This document shows positions 1-6,541 of a stretch of 6,968 nucleotides of DNA, in pieces. The position numbers and the translations under genes were made by a program. Below the pieces are notes generated by a model. That model was not told where the DNA came from. It did no database searches and worked only from the letters and a program-made list of their open reading frames with translations. The stretch covers positions 1 through 6,968 of the forward strand of contig CALBZH010000772.1 of assembly GCA_937889795.1 (NCBI GenBank), written 5' to 3'. The stretch's first letter is position 1. Each line of letters begins with the position of its first letter. Source of the DNA: an uncultured Syntrophobacteraceae bacterium (GTDB taxonomy: Bacteria; Desulfobacterota; Syntrophobacteria; Syntrophobacterales; Syntrophobacteraceae).

Positions 1-689
1 GCCTTATGGGTCAGGCGATCCAGGAGCGCGGCCGTCAGGGTTGCGTCTCCAAACACCTGAGTCCAATCGGCAAATCCCAGGTTGGTGGTAATGACGACCG
101 AGCCCCTTTCATTGCGCTCCGTCAGCACCTGAAAGAGCAGCTCGGCCGACTCCTTGGAAAATGGGACGTAGCCCAGCTCATCGAGAACCAGGAGTCCGTA
201 GCGTGCGTATTTTTGGATAACGCGGCTGAGGCCCCGCTCGCTTTGAGCCTCGAGAAGCTCATTGGCCAGGCCGCAGCCGGTAACAAACCGCGTGGAGATC
301 CCCTGGCGGCAGGCGCAAACCCCGAGCCCGGTCGCCAGGTGCGTCTTTCCCGTCCCGCTTTTTCCAAGGAAAATGACGTTCCTTTTCTCCTTGATGTATT
401 CTCCCGCATCGAGCTCCCGGATGAGCCTTCTATCCATTTTGGGGGCGGCCTCGTAGTCAAACGTCTCGAGGGTTTTCATCAACGGAAACCGGGCTTCGCG
501 CAGCTTGCGCTTCAATCGGCCCTCCGCTCTGGCCTGAAGCTCCGTTTCCGTCAGATTCAGAAGAAATTCCTCGTAGCTCACCCCGTTTTCCTTCGCGTGG
601 CGCGCGAGCGCCTCGATCTGGGAAGCCATGTGCGAGCAATTGAGGGCCTTGAGGTTTTCCCTGAGCAGTATATGCGTGGCGGCGTTCAT
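1..689 (-). CDS. istB: IS21 helper ATPase IstB (partial, C-terminus beyond the window edge)
   Basis: AAA+ ATPase helper that assembles on target DNA and activates the IstA transposase. Reading from the ATG at 687-689 gives 229 open codons with no stop, ending at the left edge with LLDRLTHK. The N-terminal DNA-binding helical region covers about residues 1-95. Walker A GKSGTGKTH is at 109-117, Walker B LLVLDELG at 166-173 (D170, E171), a sensor-1-like VVITTN at 198-203, and an arginine-containing LLDRL at 222-226. Family members are about 250 aa, so roughly 20 residues are missing. The start codon overlaps the istA stop (ATGA), which indicates translational coupling. No lesion is visible, so this half looks functional. 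An independent DnaC-type loader is unlikely given the coupling to istA. Confidence 0.93.
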   Translation of the reverse strand, partial: MNAATHILLRENLKALNCSHMASQIEALARHAKENGVSYEEFLLNLTETELQARAEGRLKRKLREARFPLMKTLETFDYEAAPKMDRRLIRELDAGEYIKEKRNVIFLGKSGTGKTHLATGLGVCACRQGISTRFVTGCGLANELLEAQSERGLSRVIQKYARYGLLVLDELGYVPFSKESAELLFQVLTERNERGSVVITTNLGFADWTQVFGDATLTAALLDRLTHK

Positions 690-2185
690 GATGCGCCTCC
701 AAGCTGGGCGTACACGGAAACATCGGGCTCCTGCGTGCGCGCCCAGCCATCCACGACGATCACATCGTCTTTGGCTTGCGCGTGGAGAACGATCTGCTTT
801 ATCCCGGCGCCCGAGAGAACGCCCTTTTCCAGGGCCGCCGTCACCGCCTTGTCCACATCCTCTTTGGGATGCTCCCGGTAGAGCTTGAGGACGCCGATGA
901 AGTCCTTGATCCCGTCGGTTTGCCCCTGTTTTTCCACAAACTTTCCAAGCAGCTCTTCCAGGGCCTTCGGCCAACTGGAGCGCCACTGCCGGATCGGCCT
1001 CGCCGAATCAAAGGCCCCCGGCCTTCGCTCCAGGAGATCCAGATAGTGGTCGGGATCGAGCTGCCACTTTCCGTTTGAAAACACTCTCGGATGCGCCGCT
1101 ATGAGCTTGGAGCCGTAGAATATCTCCATCCGCTCCACCCCCAGCACCGCCCGCACCCGCAGCCCAACGTACGAACTGGGGACCGAGTAACGGTTCCGGT
1201 CAACAATCACCGTGGAATACGAGTTGACCTTGCATCCGACCTCCAACGCACTCGTGAACCGGCGCGCGGGAATCGTTATCAGATGCGACCGCTCCTGCTC
1301 GAACAGTTCATTGACCGTCCTTCCGTCCCGGCCTGGAAGGCGATGGCCGCCGTAAGCGACGCATTCTCCGAGCACCCTTTCGTTGAGCTCATCGAGGCTC
1401 TCGGCCTTTGGAACCGGGACCATATAGTTGTGCCTCGCAAAACCGACCAGCCCTTCCACCCCTCCCTTTTCGTTGCCGCTTGCCGTGTTGCAAAAACGCG
1501 GAGTGAAATTGTAGTAGCCGTGTAGTTGCCGGAAAGCCTCCTGCTCCACTCGCTCCTTGCCTCGAAGGACCTTCTGGACTGCCTTGGTCAGGTTGTCGTA
1601 GACGATTACGGGGAAAATCCCGCCAAAGAAATCAAAGCCCCTCATATGCGCGTCGAAAAACGCTTGCTGACGCTCACACGGGTAGAACCGGACAAAATGC
1701 TTGCCCGAATACTTCGAGCGCATGCAGAAAAACTTCAGACGGACCGTTTCACCGGCTATAATGGCATCCGCGCCTCCCCAATCCACCTCGGCTTCCTTGC
1801 CGCAATCCGGCTCAAGGGGAATGAAAGCCTTCCCCACCGCTACTCCCAGCCGAGCCTTCGCCTGCCGTACATATTGGCGAACCGTCGACTCACTGCCCGA
1901 GAAACTGTGCTCGCTCACCAGACGCCGGTAGACCCTTGCCGCCGTATGTCGTTGTTTTTTGTGCGCTTCCTTGTCTTCCTCGAGCCAGCCGTCGATTATC
2001 TCGAGAAACTCCCCCAACGCCGGGTGCGGCTGATGCTCCCGCTTGGAATACCCACAATACTCTCCGCTCAACACCTTGCGGATCGTCTTGCGATCATGCC
2101 CCGTCTCCCGCTCGATCTCCCGTATGCTCTTGCCGTACACCCGGTAAGCCGTCCTTATGTACTCGTACTGATCCATCCCGATCAT
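686..2185 (-). CDS. istA: IS21-family DDE transposase IstA
   Basis: Catalyses strand cleavage and joining at the IS21 ends. The 499-aa frame is intact and of normal family length. An N-terminal helix-turn-helix (about 5-45, with YGKSIREIERETGHDRKTIRK) is followed by a second DNA-binding segment (about 75-115) and an RNase-H-like core. The catalytic triad is best read as D135 (EVDWGG), D197 (VIVYDN) and E244 (KGGVEG). A C-terminal beta-barrel-like region follows, with the family-typical NRYSVPSSYVG at about 330-340. Two starts are possible: the ATG at 2185 (MIGMDQYEY) and the ATG at 2176 (MDQYEY). The purine-rich GGAGGAAAAGGGGAG ends right against the first ATG and leaves 9 nt before the second, so the 2176 start is credible. 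The gene ends in TGA overlapping the istB start. Confidence 0.95.
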   Translation of the reverse strand: MIGMDQYEYIRTAYRVYGKSIREIERETGHDRKTIRKVLSGEYCGYSKREHQPHPALGEFLEIIDGWLEEDKEAHKKQRHTAARVYRRLVSEHSFSGSESTVRQYVRQAKARLGVAVGKAFIPLEPDCGKEAEVDWGGADAIIAGETVRLKFFCMRSKYSGKHFVRFYPCERQQAFFDAHMRGFDFFGGIFPVIVYDNLTKAVQKVLRGKERVEQEAFRQLHGYYNFTPRFCNTASGNEKGGVEGLVGFARHNYMVPVPKAESLDELNERVLGECVAYGGHRLPGRDGRTVNELFEQERSHLITIPARRFTSALEVGCKVNSYSTVIVDRNRYSVPSSYVGLRVRAVLGVERMEIFYGSKLIAAHPRVFSNGKWQLDPDHYLDLLERRPGAFDSARPIRQWRSSWPKALEELLGKFVEKQGQTDGIKDFIGVLKLYREHPKEDVDKAVTAALEKGVLSGAGIKQIVLHAQAKDDVIVVDGWARTQEPDVSVYAQLGGAS

Positions 2186-2252
2186 CTCCCCTTTTCCTCC
2201 AGCAACATGAAACGGTTTGATTACCGTCTCCTGCTACCAGATCTCCTCGGGA

Positions 2253-2407
2253 GGGTGGGGGATTTTTCCGCTGTCATTTGCCCTCTAGCCGGGTGATTTT
2301 TAGACCATCAAAATCAACCCTTGCTGGTCTTGCCTACAACATCCTAAGGCACCCCCCAAAGTCAAGACCAAAAATGCCCCAAAATAAGGTGTGTACTTTT
2401 TGCAACA
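2253..2407 (-). repeat. Candidate IS21 multiple terminal repeats (three A-run/CACC motifs)
   Basis: Minus strand, from the tip inward: TGTTGCAAAAAGTACACACC (2388-2407), GGTCTAAAAATCACCCGG (2289-2306) and TGACAGCGGAAAAATCCCC running into CACCC (2253-2276). Each has a run of four or five A followed by a C-rich CACC(C). IS21-family elements are known to carry several transposase-binding repeats near each end, which this resembles. A TTGACT on the minus strand (2360-2365) between them could be part of an istA promoter, but no good -10 accompanies it. An 8-bp inverted repeat TGGTCTTG/CAAGACCA (2325-2332 and 2363-2370) lies within. The motif assignment is inference. Confidence 0.45.
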
Positions 2408-2715
2408 GTATTCAGCTAACCGCCTCTCACAGAGATCGGATCGAGTACGGAGGATTTTGTTGTTCAAGTGAGAGACACGTTCATTAGGTCGATACCTCTC
2501 TACAATCCGTGTCCGTCTGATCATTCTTGTCGATGCCGTCCTGTCCGTTCTCGGTTTTGTGTTATGTTGTCTCCGCCCGCCCGGAGGATAGGGCAACGCT
2601 GGGGAGCGACCCGAGCGCCGAGGTGGGTGGCTAGACGGTTGGGCCGTGTGAGAAGCACGGCCTTTCCTTTTACAGTCCTCAAGCAACCGGAAGCCCATTA
2701 AAGCGATAAACCCAA
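2408..2715. other. Gene-free structured stretch between IS21 and IS3 orfB
   Basis: No reading frame on either strand has a recognisable product. The DNA lies between the inferred IS21 tip and the stop codon of IS3 orfB. No copy of the IS3 end motif (CCCCCAAAAACTGGACC) is present in it. It holds a GC-rich block at about 2570-2690 with several potential stems, and a looser 7-bp inverted repeat CTCTCAC/GTGAGAG at 2424-2430 and 2468-2474. It may be an unusually long IS3 tail, a relic of an earlier element, or host intergenic DNA. The sequence does not decide between these. Confidence 0.5.
2636..2689 (+). repeat. Nested stem-loop downstream of IS3 orfB
   Basis: The inner perfect stem GGCCGTG (2642-2648) / CACGGCC (2656-2662) has a 7-nt loop TGAGAAG and is followed on the plus strand by TTTCCTTTT. 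An outer 6-bp stem CGGTTG (2636-2641) / CAACCG (2684-2689) encloses it. Read on the plus strand, the inner hairpin plus interrupted U-tract resembles an intrinsic terminator that would stop transcripts heading into orfB antisense. Read on the minus strand it lies just after the transposase stop but lacks a following U-run. The pairing is directly visible. The function is inferred. Confidence 0.5.
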
Positions 2716-3555
2716 TTAGACGCTTGCGAGGTACAGCTGCTTTGGAGTCTTGTAACCCAGGGCCTGATGGGGTCTCTCCGTGTTGTAAAACCGAAAGTAT
2801 GCCGCCAACCCCTCCTCCAGATCGGACACCCGAAGATACTCTTTCAAGTATACCTCTTCGTACTTGACCGTTTGCCACAAACGCTCCACGAACACGTTGT
2901 CCAAAGCCCTTCCTCGCCCATCCATGCTGATCCGAATCCCGTGGTTCTCCAAGCGCCCGGTAAAATCTCAACTTGTGAACTGGCATCCTTGATCGGTGTT
3001 GAAAACCTCCGGTCTTCCCCGCCGCAAAGCCTCATCCAGTGCGTCATTGCAGAATCGCCCATCCAACGTATTGGAAAGCCTCCAAGAGAGTAGGTACCTG
3101 CTCCACCAGTCCATCACGGCCACCAGATACATAAAACCTTGGGACATCCGGATATACGTGATGTCGGTGCTCCACACCTGATCGACGCGGACAATGGCCA
3201 CTCCGCGGAGCAAATACGGATAGACGATATGACCTTCGTTTTTGACCGTGGTGCGCGGTTTTGCATAAATCGCCTCCAGACCCATCTTCCCCATGAGTCT
3301 TTCGACTCTCTTGGGATTGACCTCATGTCCCAGCCCCTTCACGTAAACCGTCATCCGTCGGTACCCATAAAACGGAGTCCGGGTGTATTGCTCGTCTATC
3401 AATCGCATCAATTCCAAGTTGAGGGCCGAATCCCGAGCTGGAGCGTAGTACAAGCTCGCCTGGTTGAGCCCGAGCAACTCGCACTGACGGCGGATGCTGA
3501 TCTCCAAGAACCCTGGTTCGATCAGCTTCCGTTTCGCATCAGTTGACTCGGGCAC
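2716..3555 (-). pseudogene. IS3-family transposase OrfB, interrupted by in-frame TGA
   Basis: The DDE catalytic subunit, normally made as an OrfAB fusion. From the GTG at 3553-3555 the frame reads 195 residues, meets TGA at 2968-2970, then continues in the same frame for 83 more residues to the stop at 2716-2718. Bridged, it is about 279 residues, normal for OrfB. An N-terminal helical domain (about 38-95, with PFYGYRRM) is followed by the RNase-H core: D131 (WSTDITYI), D188 (FNTDQG) and E224 (NVFVERLW), spacing 35, and the terminal TERPHQALGY motif. The TGA at codon 196 separates D188 from E224, so the truncated product lacks the catalytic glutamate. istA and the hydrolase end naturally in TGA, so recoding is not supported. 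The GTG is only a formal start: the frame is closed by TAA at 3565-3567 and normally depends on frameshifting from orfA. Confidence 0.9.
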
Positions 3556-3829
3556 ACTTTTTTTTTAGCCACTCGAGCTCCATCTTCAGCCGGCCGATTT
3601 GTTCAAAGAGCTCAGTCTGTTGTGACGCCGACTCCCGCTCTTGCCGACCATTGCCGCTGCTGAAAAACTTTGGCCCTTCCTCCACCAGGCGCCGCTTCCA
3701 CTGGCTGACTTGATTCGGGTGCACACCATGCTCACCGGCAACCTGGTTGATCGTCTTCCCCTCTTTAGCCGCCTCCAGAGCCAACTGGAACTTGAAAGCA
3801 CCACTGTAACGTTTTCTCTTCTCTCCCAT
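3539..3829 (-). CDS. IS3-family transposase OrfA (helix-turn-helix)
   Basis: DNA-binding partner that recognises the IS ends and multimerises with the OrfAB fusion. From the ATG at 3827-3829 it gives 96 aa, normal for the family. The start is chosen because GGAGG sits 6 nt upstream. An in-frame ATG at 3844 lies ahead of that ribosome site and would add only MWRQW. The helix-turn-helix is at about residues 8-50 (RYSGAFKFQLALEA, then HGVHPNQVSQWKRRL), and a leucine-zipper-like helix is at about 70-92 (ELFEQIGRLKMELEWLKK). The frame runs over an A9 tract (3558-3566) encoding the KKK near its end and stops at TGA (3539-3541), overlapping orfB by 17 nt. orfA is intact, but its product alone cannot transpose the element. 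Confidence 0.88.
   Translation of the reverse strand: MGEKRKRYSGAFKFQLALEAAKEGKTINQVAGEHGVHPNQVSQWKRRLVEEGPKFFSSGNGRQERESASQQTELFEQIGRLKMELEWLKKKCARVN
3558..3566 (-). promoter_or_regulatory. Slippery A9 tract at the orfA/orfB overlap
   Basis: Nine consecutive A on the minus strand, preceded by CT. IS3-family elements usually make the OrfAB fusion by programmed -1 slippage on such A-rich runs. Here orfB codons start one base downstream of orfA codons, so orfB is in the +1 (equivalently -2) phase. A run of ten A would place orfB in the canonical -1 phase, and eight would fuse the two frames directly. The run length and phase are read directly. The ancestral length is inferred. RNA polymerase slippage on A9 could still yield some fused message. 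Confidence 0.65.
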
Positions 3830-3870
3830 CCATTGCCTCCACATGCCTTTTGATTGTCAACAAATCCACC

Positions 3871-4095
3871 TTAGCACGTGGTCCAGTTTTTGGGGGCATT
3901 ATACTTTTGAAGCCTTTCGCGCCCTATACGGGCGCTTGGCTTCTTGCGGTTGATTTGATCCGCTCCGGATCTTTCAACCACTGAAAATACGTCGACATTG
4001 CCAAAAAGGGAGAAGTATGTCCGAAATCGGTCCATGAACTGAGTTTTTTCCCAGAAAGCACGGCGGACTCCGCCTGTTCGGCTCGCTGAGATCAT
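3871..4095 (-). CDS. Small hypothetical reading frame ending inside the IS3 terminus (doubtful)
   Basis: An ATG at 4093-4095 is preceded by TAGGA with 8-nt spacing and opens 74 codons (MISASRTGG to PKNWTTC) ending at 3871. The last ten or so residues are encoded by the IS3 terminus, so any native protein here has been cut and given a new tail. I recognise no family in the remaining 65 or so residues. Against it being a gene: the same DNA contains two strong compound hairpins and a palindrome, and composition is not clearly coding. It lies just downstream of the hydrolase on the same strand, so it could be a former neighbour gene. Low confidence. Confidence 0.25.
   Translation of the reverse strand: MISASRTGGVRRAFWEKTQFMDRFRTYFSLFGNVDVFSVVERSGADQINRKKPSARIGRERLQKYNAPKNWTTC
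3880..3898 (-). repeat. IS3 terminal inverted repeat, orfA-proximal end
   Basis: On the minus strand the element begins TGCCCCCAAAAACTGGACC, about 50 bp before the orfA ribosome site. A TG start with a CCCCAAAAACTGGAC-like core is typical of many IS3-family ends. The partner end is not clearly present in the window. The best imperfect match is on the plus strand at 2375-2389. Confidence 0.65.
3909..3979. repeat. Two tandem compound hairpins beside the IS3 end
   Basis: Hairpin 1 (3909-3943) pairs GAAGCC with GGCTTC and, inside, GCGCCC with GGGCGC around a TATAC loop. Hairpin 2 (3948-3979) pairs GGTTGA with TCAACC and, inside, GATCCG with CGGATC around CTC. Each therefore has 6+6 bp split by a small asymmetric internal loop, and they lie only 4 nt apart. 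The IS3 terminus is 10 nt from hairpin 1. No U-run follows either on either strand, so they are not standard terminators. A 13-nt palindrome GGCGGACTCCGCC (4062-4074) lies further along the spacer. Pairing is seen directly. Role unknown. Confidence 0.6.
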
Positions 4096-4142
4096 GTTGT
4101 AGATCCTAACACCCAATTACTGATTTATTCTTATACATTTTT

Positions 4143-4172
4143 GGGCAAAAAATCGCTTTCCTCATTTTGCCC
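4143..4172. repeat. Inverted repeat abutting the hydrolase stop codon
   Basis: GGGCAAAA (4143-4150) and TTTTGCCC (4165-4172) form a perfect 8-bp stem with a 14-nt loop, starting immediately after the hydrolase stop (4173-4175). On the minus strand it is followed by AAAAATG rather than a U-run, so it is not a textbook intrinsic terminator. It could still stabilise the 3' end of the transcript or act as a weak terminator. Confidence 0.45.
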
Positions 4173-6488
4173 TCACGGATTCAGGAAAGAACTTTTTCTC
4201 AAGTACTTATGACTGTCCAGAGTCGAGGTGTTCTGCTCAAATCTCAAGCGAATAAGATGAACGTCCAGGGGATGAACTTCCATCTTATTGCCTTGTTTCA
4301 CTTCCCCAGTGATCAAGTCTTCGTATGCAACTATAGGCGGGGTGCTCTCCAATAAAATTTCGACGGACTCCTTGCGAAGCCCGATCACATAACATAGTGT
4401 ATCACTTCCATCGGCTGCACAACGCAATTCGGTCGGCCAGGCAGAACCTGAATCCGCCTTCTTTATACGGACCGGTCGCTCGACTCCCGCCAAGGAAAAG
4501 GCTTGATCGAGAACCGACGATAGAATCTCGGAAGAGATTGGTTCCACAAAAGCGTTGTTCGCCAACTGGATTTTCTTGTCACCAGTGATATCCTTTCGAT
4601 AAGGGTCAAATAGGAAGCTCTTGCCGACCATGAGTATACGGCCTCCTTGCTTCGCATACTGCTGGAACGCCTCTAGAGTTTCATAGGACGCATAACGGGC
4701 GGAAGGGATGATCGCCAGCTTGAAGTCTTTGAGTTTTCCCTCCACGGCCATCTTGTCTGTGACAAACCCTAATGGGGCATCGAGGCCGTTGGCCGCATCA
4801 TAAACGGTTATTAGAGTCTTGCGATGTAGATCTCCGTCCAGGAAAAGAGACGGCTTTGAAAGGTAAATGGCAACCTGCGGTCTTGTCGGAAACAGAGCAA
4901 TTTGGGCCGCTAGGCGTCGCAAATCCATAGCAGTTGTGGCCGTAGCCCATGCGACGTCGGGCTGACTCCATGCAGTGTCGCTCATTCCTGATGGTGTTGG
5001 ATCATTTTCATTATTGATGATGCCTTTGTCCCATACCCAGAATGTGCTTAGCCGTAGTCCGTGAAAATAGCTATGCCAGTAAGTTGCCTTAACATAATTT
5101 TCAGGGATAGGCGTTTGATGAACGTAGTGGTACTCTAGATCGGCCAATGGTTTTCCCGGTGTGACAGACTTTAAAAAGTCGAGAAGTATAATGGGTTCCC
5201 GCCATTTATATGCATAATCGGGGTTATTTGGCTCGCGCGAGGCATCGAATCCTGGAATATCCCACAACTCGGCTCCCTGCTCGAAATCAAGCCCTGTCTC
5301 TGGACTAAGAAGTTTAGAGGCCTGAGGTTTATTGGAAATTAGAGTATTGGGTGAATGCTTCTTGATCTCCGAACGAAGCCACTTGAACCATTCGTAAAGT
5401 TGCGTCTGATGAAATACCAACCAATCATATCGACCGGGATCGTGTTCACTGAAGGCAGGCTCTATATCGGAAAAGTTGTGATAGGATGTGGACCAAACTT
5501 GATTGAGCTTTTGAATGCTCTGATAAGTTTGGAATAGAGATTGCCGGTATTTGTCCAGATAAGAGCTGTCAGTATTCTTATATGTCGGTTCGTTCATCAC
5601 CCAAACGAGGTGAAATCCGCTTGCCTGGTTGAAAACTGGAGACAAGGCATCGTAATAGCGAGCGACCAATTGGTGAAGGCTTGAAGATTCCGTGGTAAAA
5701 GGGAAAAAAGCACCATATATTTTGGTCTTGGAGTTCTTGCTGCGATCAAGACCACTCCAATCCGGCAATGTATCCACTATATCACCGCCAGTGATATCGG
5801 GGAAACGCTTCAGCGCCCATTCAGGAAAGTAATGCAATGTCGGATTAAAAGATATTGCAAGCCTATTATCGTTCAATCGCTTCCAGGACGCTTCGAGGCT
5901 GCTAATGTTGGATTTATTATACTGGTAGCTCTCATTAATCAGACTTAAGGAAGCATAGCTGTCGTAATCGTCTCCGACAATGTTGAAGCCGAGTGCTGGC
6001 ACACTTTCCAATTGGCTTGACAACTGCGCGTAGCCCATTGGGCCTATAAATGTGACTGGTTTGTCACCAATAAAAAAATTGCCGTCACGAACTTGCACCA
6101 AACTGAGATTAGGACTCGCAATGGAGTCAGATGAGTGGCATGCTTTCCCCCTGTTGATTGCCTCGACATTCTCAGCCACAAGTCTAGTGAGGAAGTCAAG
6201 GTCATGGAACGCTTCATCGCTCCTGCCGACTTTGAATTTTTCCTGAGCAATCGGAAAAAATAGATGAACAATCTCGCTGGCTGCAAAAGGCTTTGAGCAG
6301 CTATCACGATTAGCTTCGACTTTGCTCAACTCCTTGTCAAGTTCAGCCGTAATTTGAGTGAGCTGTGAGATGCTTTTGCTAAAAACATCCTCTTCCGTAG
6401 TGGATTCTATAACTCCCTCTGTAAATAATAATATAAGGATAATAATAGCTAGGAGAAGGTGCTTTGAGGGAATGGATTGGCTGGCCAT
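4173..6488 (-). CDS. Exported glycoside hydrolase, GH42 (beta-galactosidase-like) / clan GH-A
   Basis: Predicted retaining glycosidase acting outside the cytoplasm on a galactoside or related polysaccharide. The substrate cannot be read from sequence. The 771 aa begin with a signal peptide or signal anchor (positively charged start, then LLLAIIILILLF at 11-22, no lipobox). A helical region with coiled-coil-like SQLTQITAELDKELSKVEAN lies at about 35-115. The TIM-barrel part spans about 130-520: the likely acid/base is E300 in VWVMNEPTY and the likely nucleophile E452 in PLADLEYHY. The LNQVWSTSYHNF block (328-339) is characteristic of GH42. A trimerisation/GATase-like alpha-beta domain (about 538-625, LAIIPSARYA, GGRILMVGKS) and a C-terminal beta domain (about 695-750) follow. 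The 6488 start is chosen for the signal peptide. It has no clear Shine-Dalgarno; an in-frame ATG at 6539 would place 17 residues ahead of the signal, and the frame remains open back into IS256. The helical extension is atypical of GH42. No operon partner is visible. Confidence 0.82.
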   Translation of the reverse strand: MASQSIPSKHLLLAIIILILLFTEGVIESTTEEDVFSKSISQLTQITAELDKELSKVEANRDSCSKPFAASEIVHLFFPIAQEKFKVGRSDEAFHDLDFLTRLVAENVEAINRGKACHSSDSIASPNLSLVQVRDGNFFIGDKPVTFIGPMGYAQLSSQLESVPALGFNIVGDDYDSYASLSLINESYQYNKSNISSLEASWKRLNDNRLAISFNPTLHYFPEWALKRFPDITGGDIVDTLPDWSGLDRSKNSKTKIYGAFFPFTTESSSLHQLVARYYDALSPVFNQASGFHLVWVMNEPTYKNTDSSYLDKYRQSLFQTYQSIQKLNQVWSTSYHNFSDIEPAFSEHDPGRYDWLVFHQTQLYEWFKWLRSEIKKHSPNTLISNKPQASKLLSPETGLDFEQGAELWDIPGFDASREPNNPDYAYKWREPIILLDFLKSVTPGKPLADLEYHYVHQTPIPENYVKATYWHSYFHGLRLSTFWVWDKGIINNENDPTPSGMSDTAWSQPDVAWATATTAMDLRRLAAQIALFPTRPQVAIYLSKPSLFLDGDLHRKTLITVYDAANGLDAPLGFVTDKMAVEGKLKDFKLAIIPSARYASYETLEAFQQYAKQGGRILMVGKSFLFDPYRKDITGDKKIQLANNAFVEPISSEILSSVLDQAFSLAGVERPVRIKKADSGSAWPTELRCAADGSDTLCYVIGLRKESVEILLESTPPIVAYEDLITGEVKQGNKMEVHPLDVHLIRLRFEQNTSTLDSHKYLRKSSFLNP

Positions 6489-6541
6489 CTTAGTGCTGCA
6501 TCTTGGATGATAGAGTAAAAAGTTGAAGCGCGGGGCCATGA

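Larger units (their letters stand above)
1..2407 (-). mobile_element. IS21-family insertion sequence, left part (distal end outside window)
   Basis: Two overlapping minus-strand genes, a DDE transposase (istA) and an AAA+ helper (istB), in the order and with the overlap typical of IS21-family elements. The upstream tip is taken as the minus-strand TGTTGC at 2402-2407. It is followed inward by three related motifs (2388-2407, 2289-2309, 2253-2276), each an A-run followed by CACC(C), as expected of the multiple terminal repeats of this family. The other end lies beyond position 1, so target duplication cannot be checked. The family assignment is firm. The boundary is an inference: 2276, where the minus strand reads TGACAGCGG, is the main alternative. 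Confidence 0.85.
2716..3898 (-). mobile_element. IS3-family insertion sequence, inactivated copy (minimum extent)
   Basis: Minus-strand orfA/orfB pair with an IS3-type helix-turn-helix protein and a DD(35)E transposase. The upstream end is read as TGCCCCCAAAAACTGGACC on the minus strand from 3898, a sequence typical of IS3-family termini. The opposite end is uncertain. A partial match, TGCCCCAAAATAAGG, occurs on the plus strand at 2375-2389. It would give an element of about 1.52 kb with a 341-bp tail, but it collides with the inferred IS21 tip at 2407. The right end may instead have been lost when IS21 inserted. No 3-bp target duplication is evident (TTA beyond 3898; AAA before 2375). The copy carries a nonsense codon and a phase defect. 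Confidence 0.85.

Noticed and set aside
6..881. 291-aa plus-strand frame opposite istB and the end of istA
   Set aside because: The opposite strand encodes IstB with intact Walker A and B motifs. The plus-strand frame has none and crosses the istA/istB junction.
1526..2296. 256-aa plus-strand frame opposite istA
   Set aside because: It is the mirror of the GC-rich istA coding strand, which is clearly real by its DDE and HTH motifs.
2585..2690. Group II intron domain V or another catalytic RNA
   Set aside because: The GGCCGTG/CACGGCC stem superficially recalls domain V, but the catalytic triad bulge, GNRA-type tetraloop and a reverse transcriptase gene are absent.
2968..2970. UGA recoding (selenocysteine or alternative code) to explain the uninterrupted OrfB frame
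   Set aside because: istA and the hydrolase end at TGA at their natural family lengths, and no SECIS-like context is evident. A nonsense mutation is simpler.
2300..2986. 228-aa minus-strand frame overlapping the end of orfB
   Set aside because: It is out of phase with conserved OrfB sequence, low in complexity, and runs through hairpins and IS ends.
4143..4172. Intrinsic terminator for the hydrolase gene
   Set aside because: The stem is good but the transcript continues with an A-run rather than U residues, so it is kept only as an inverted repeat.
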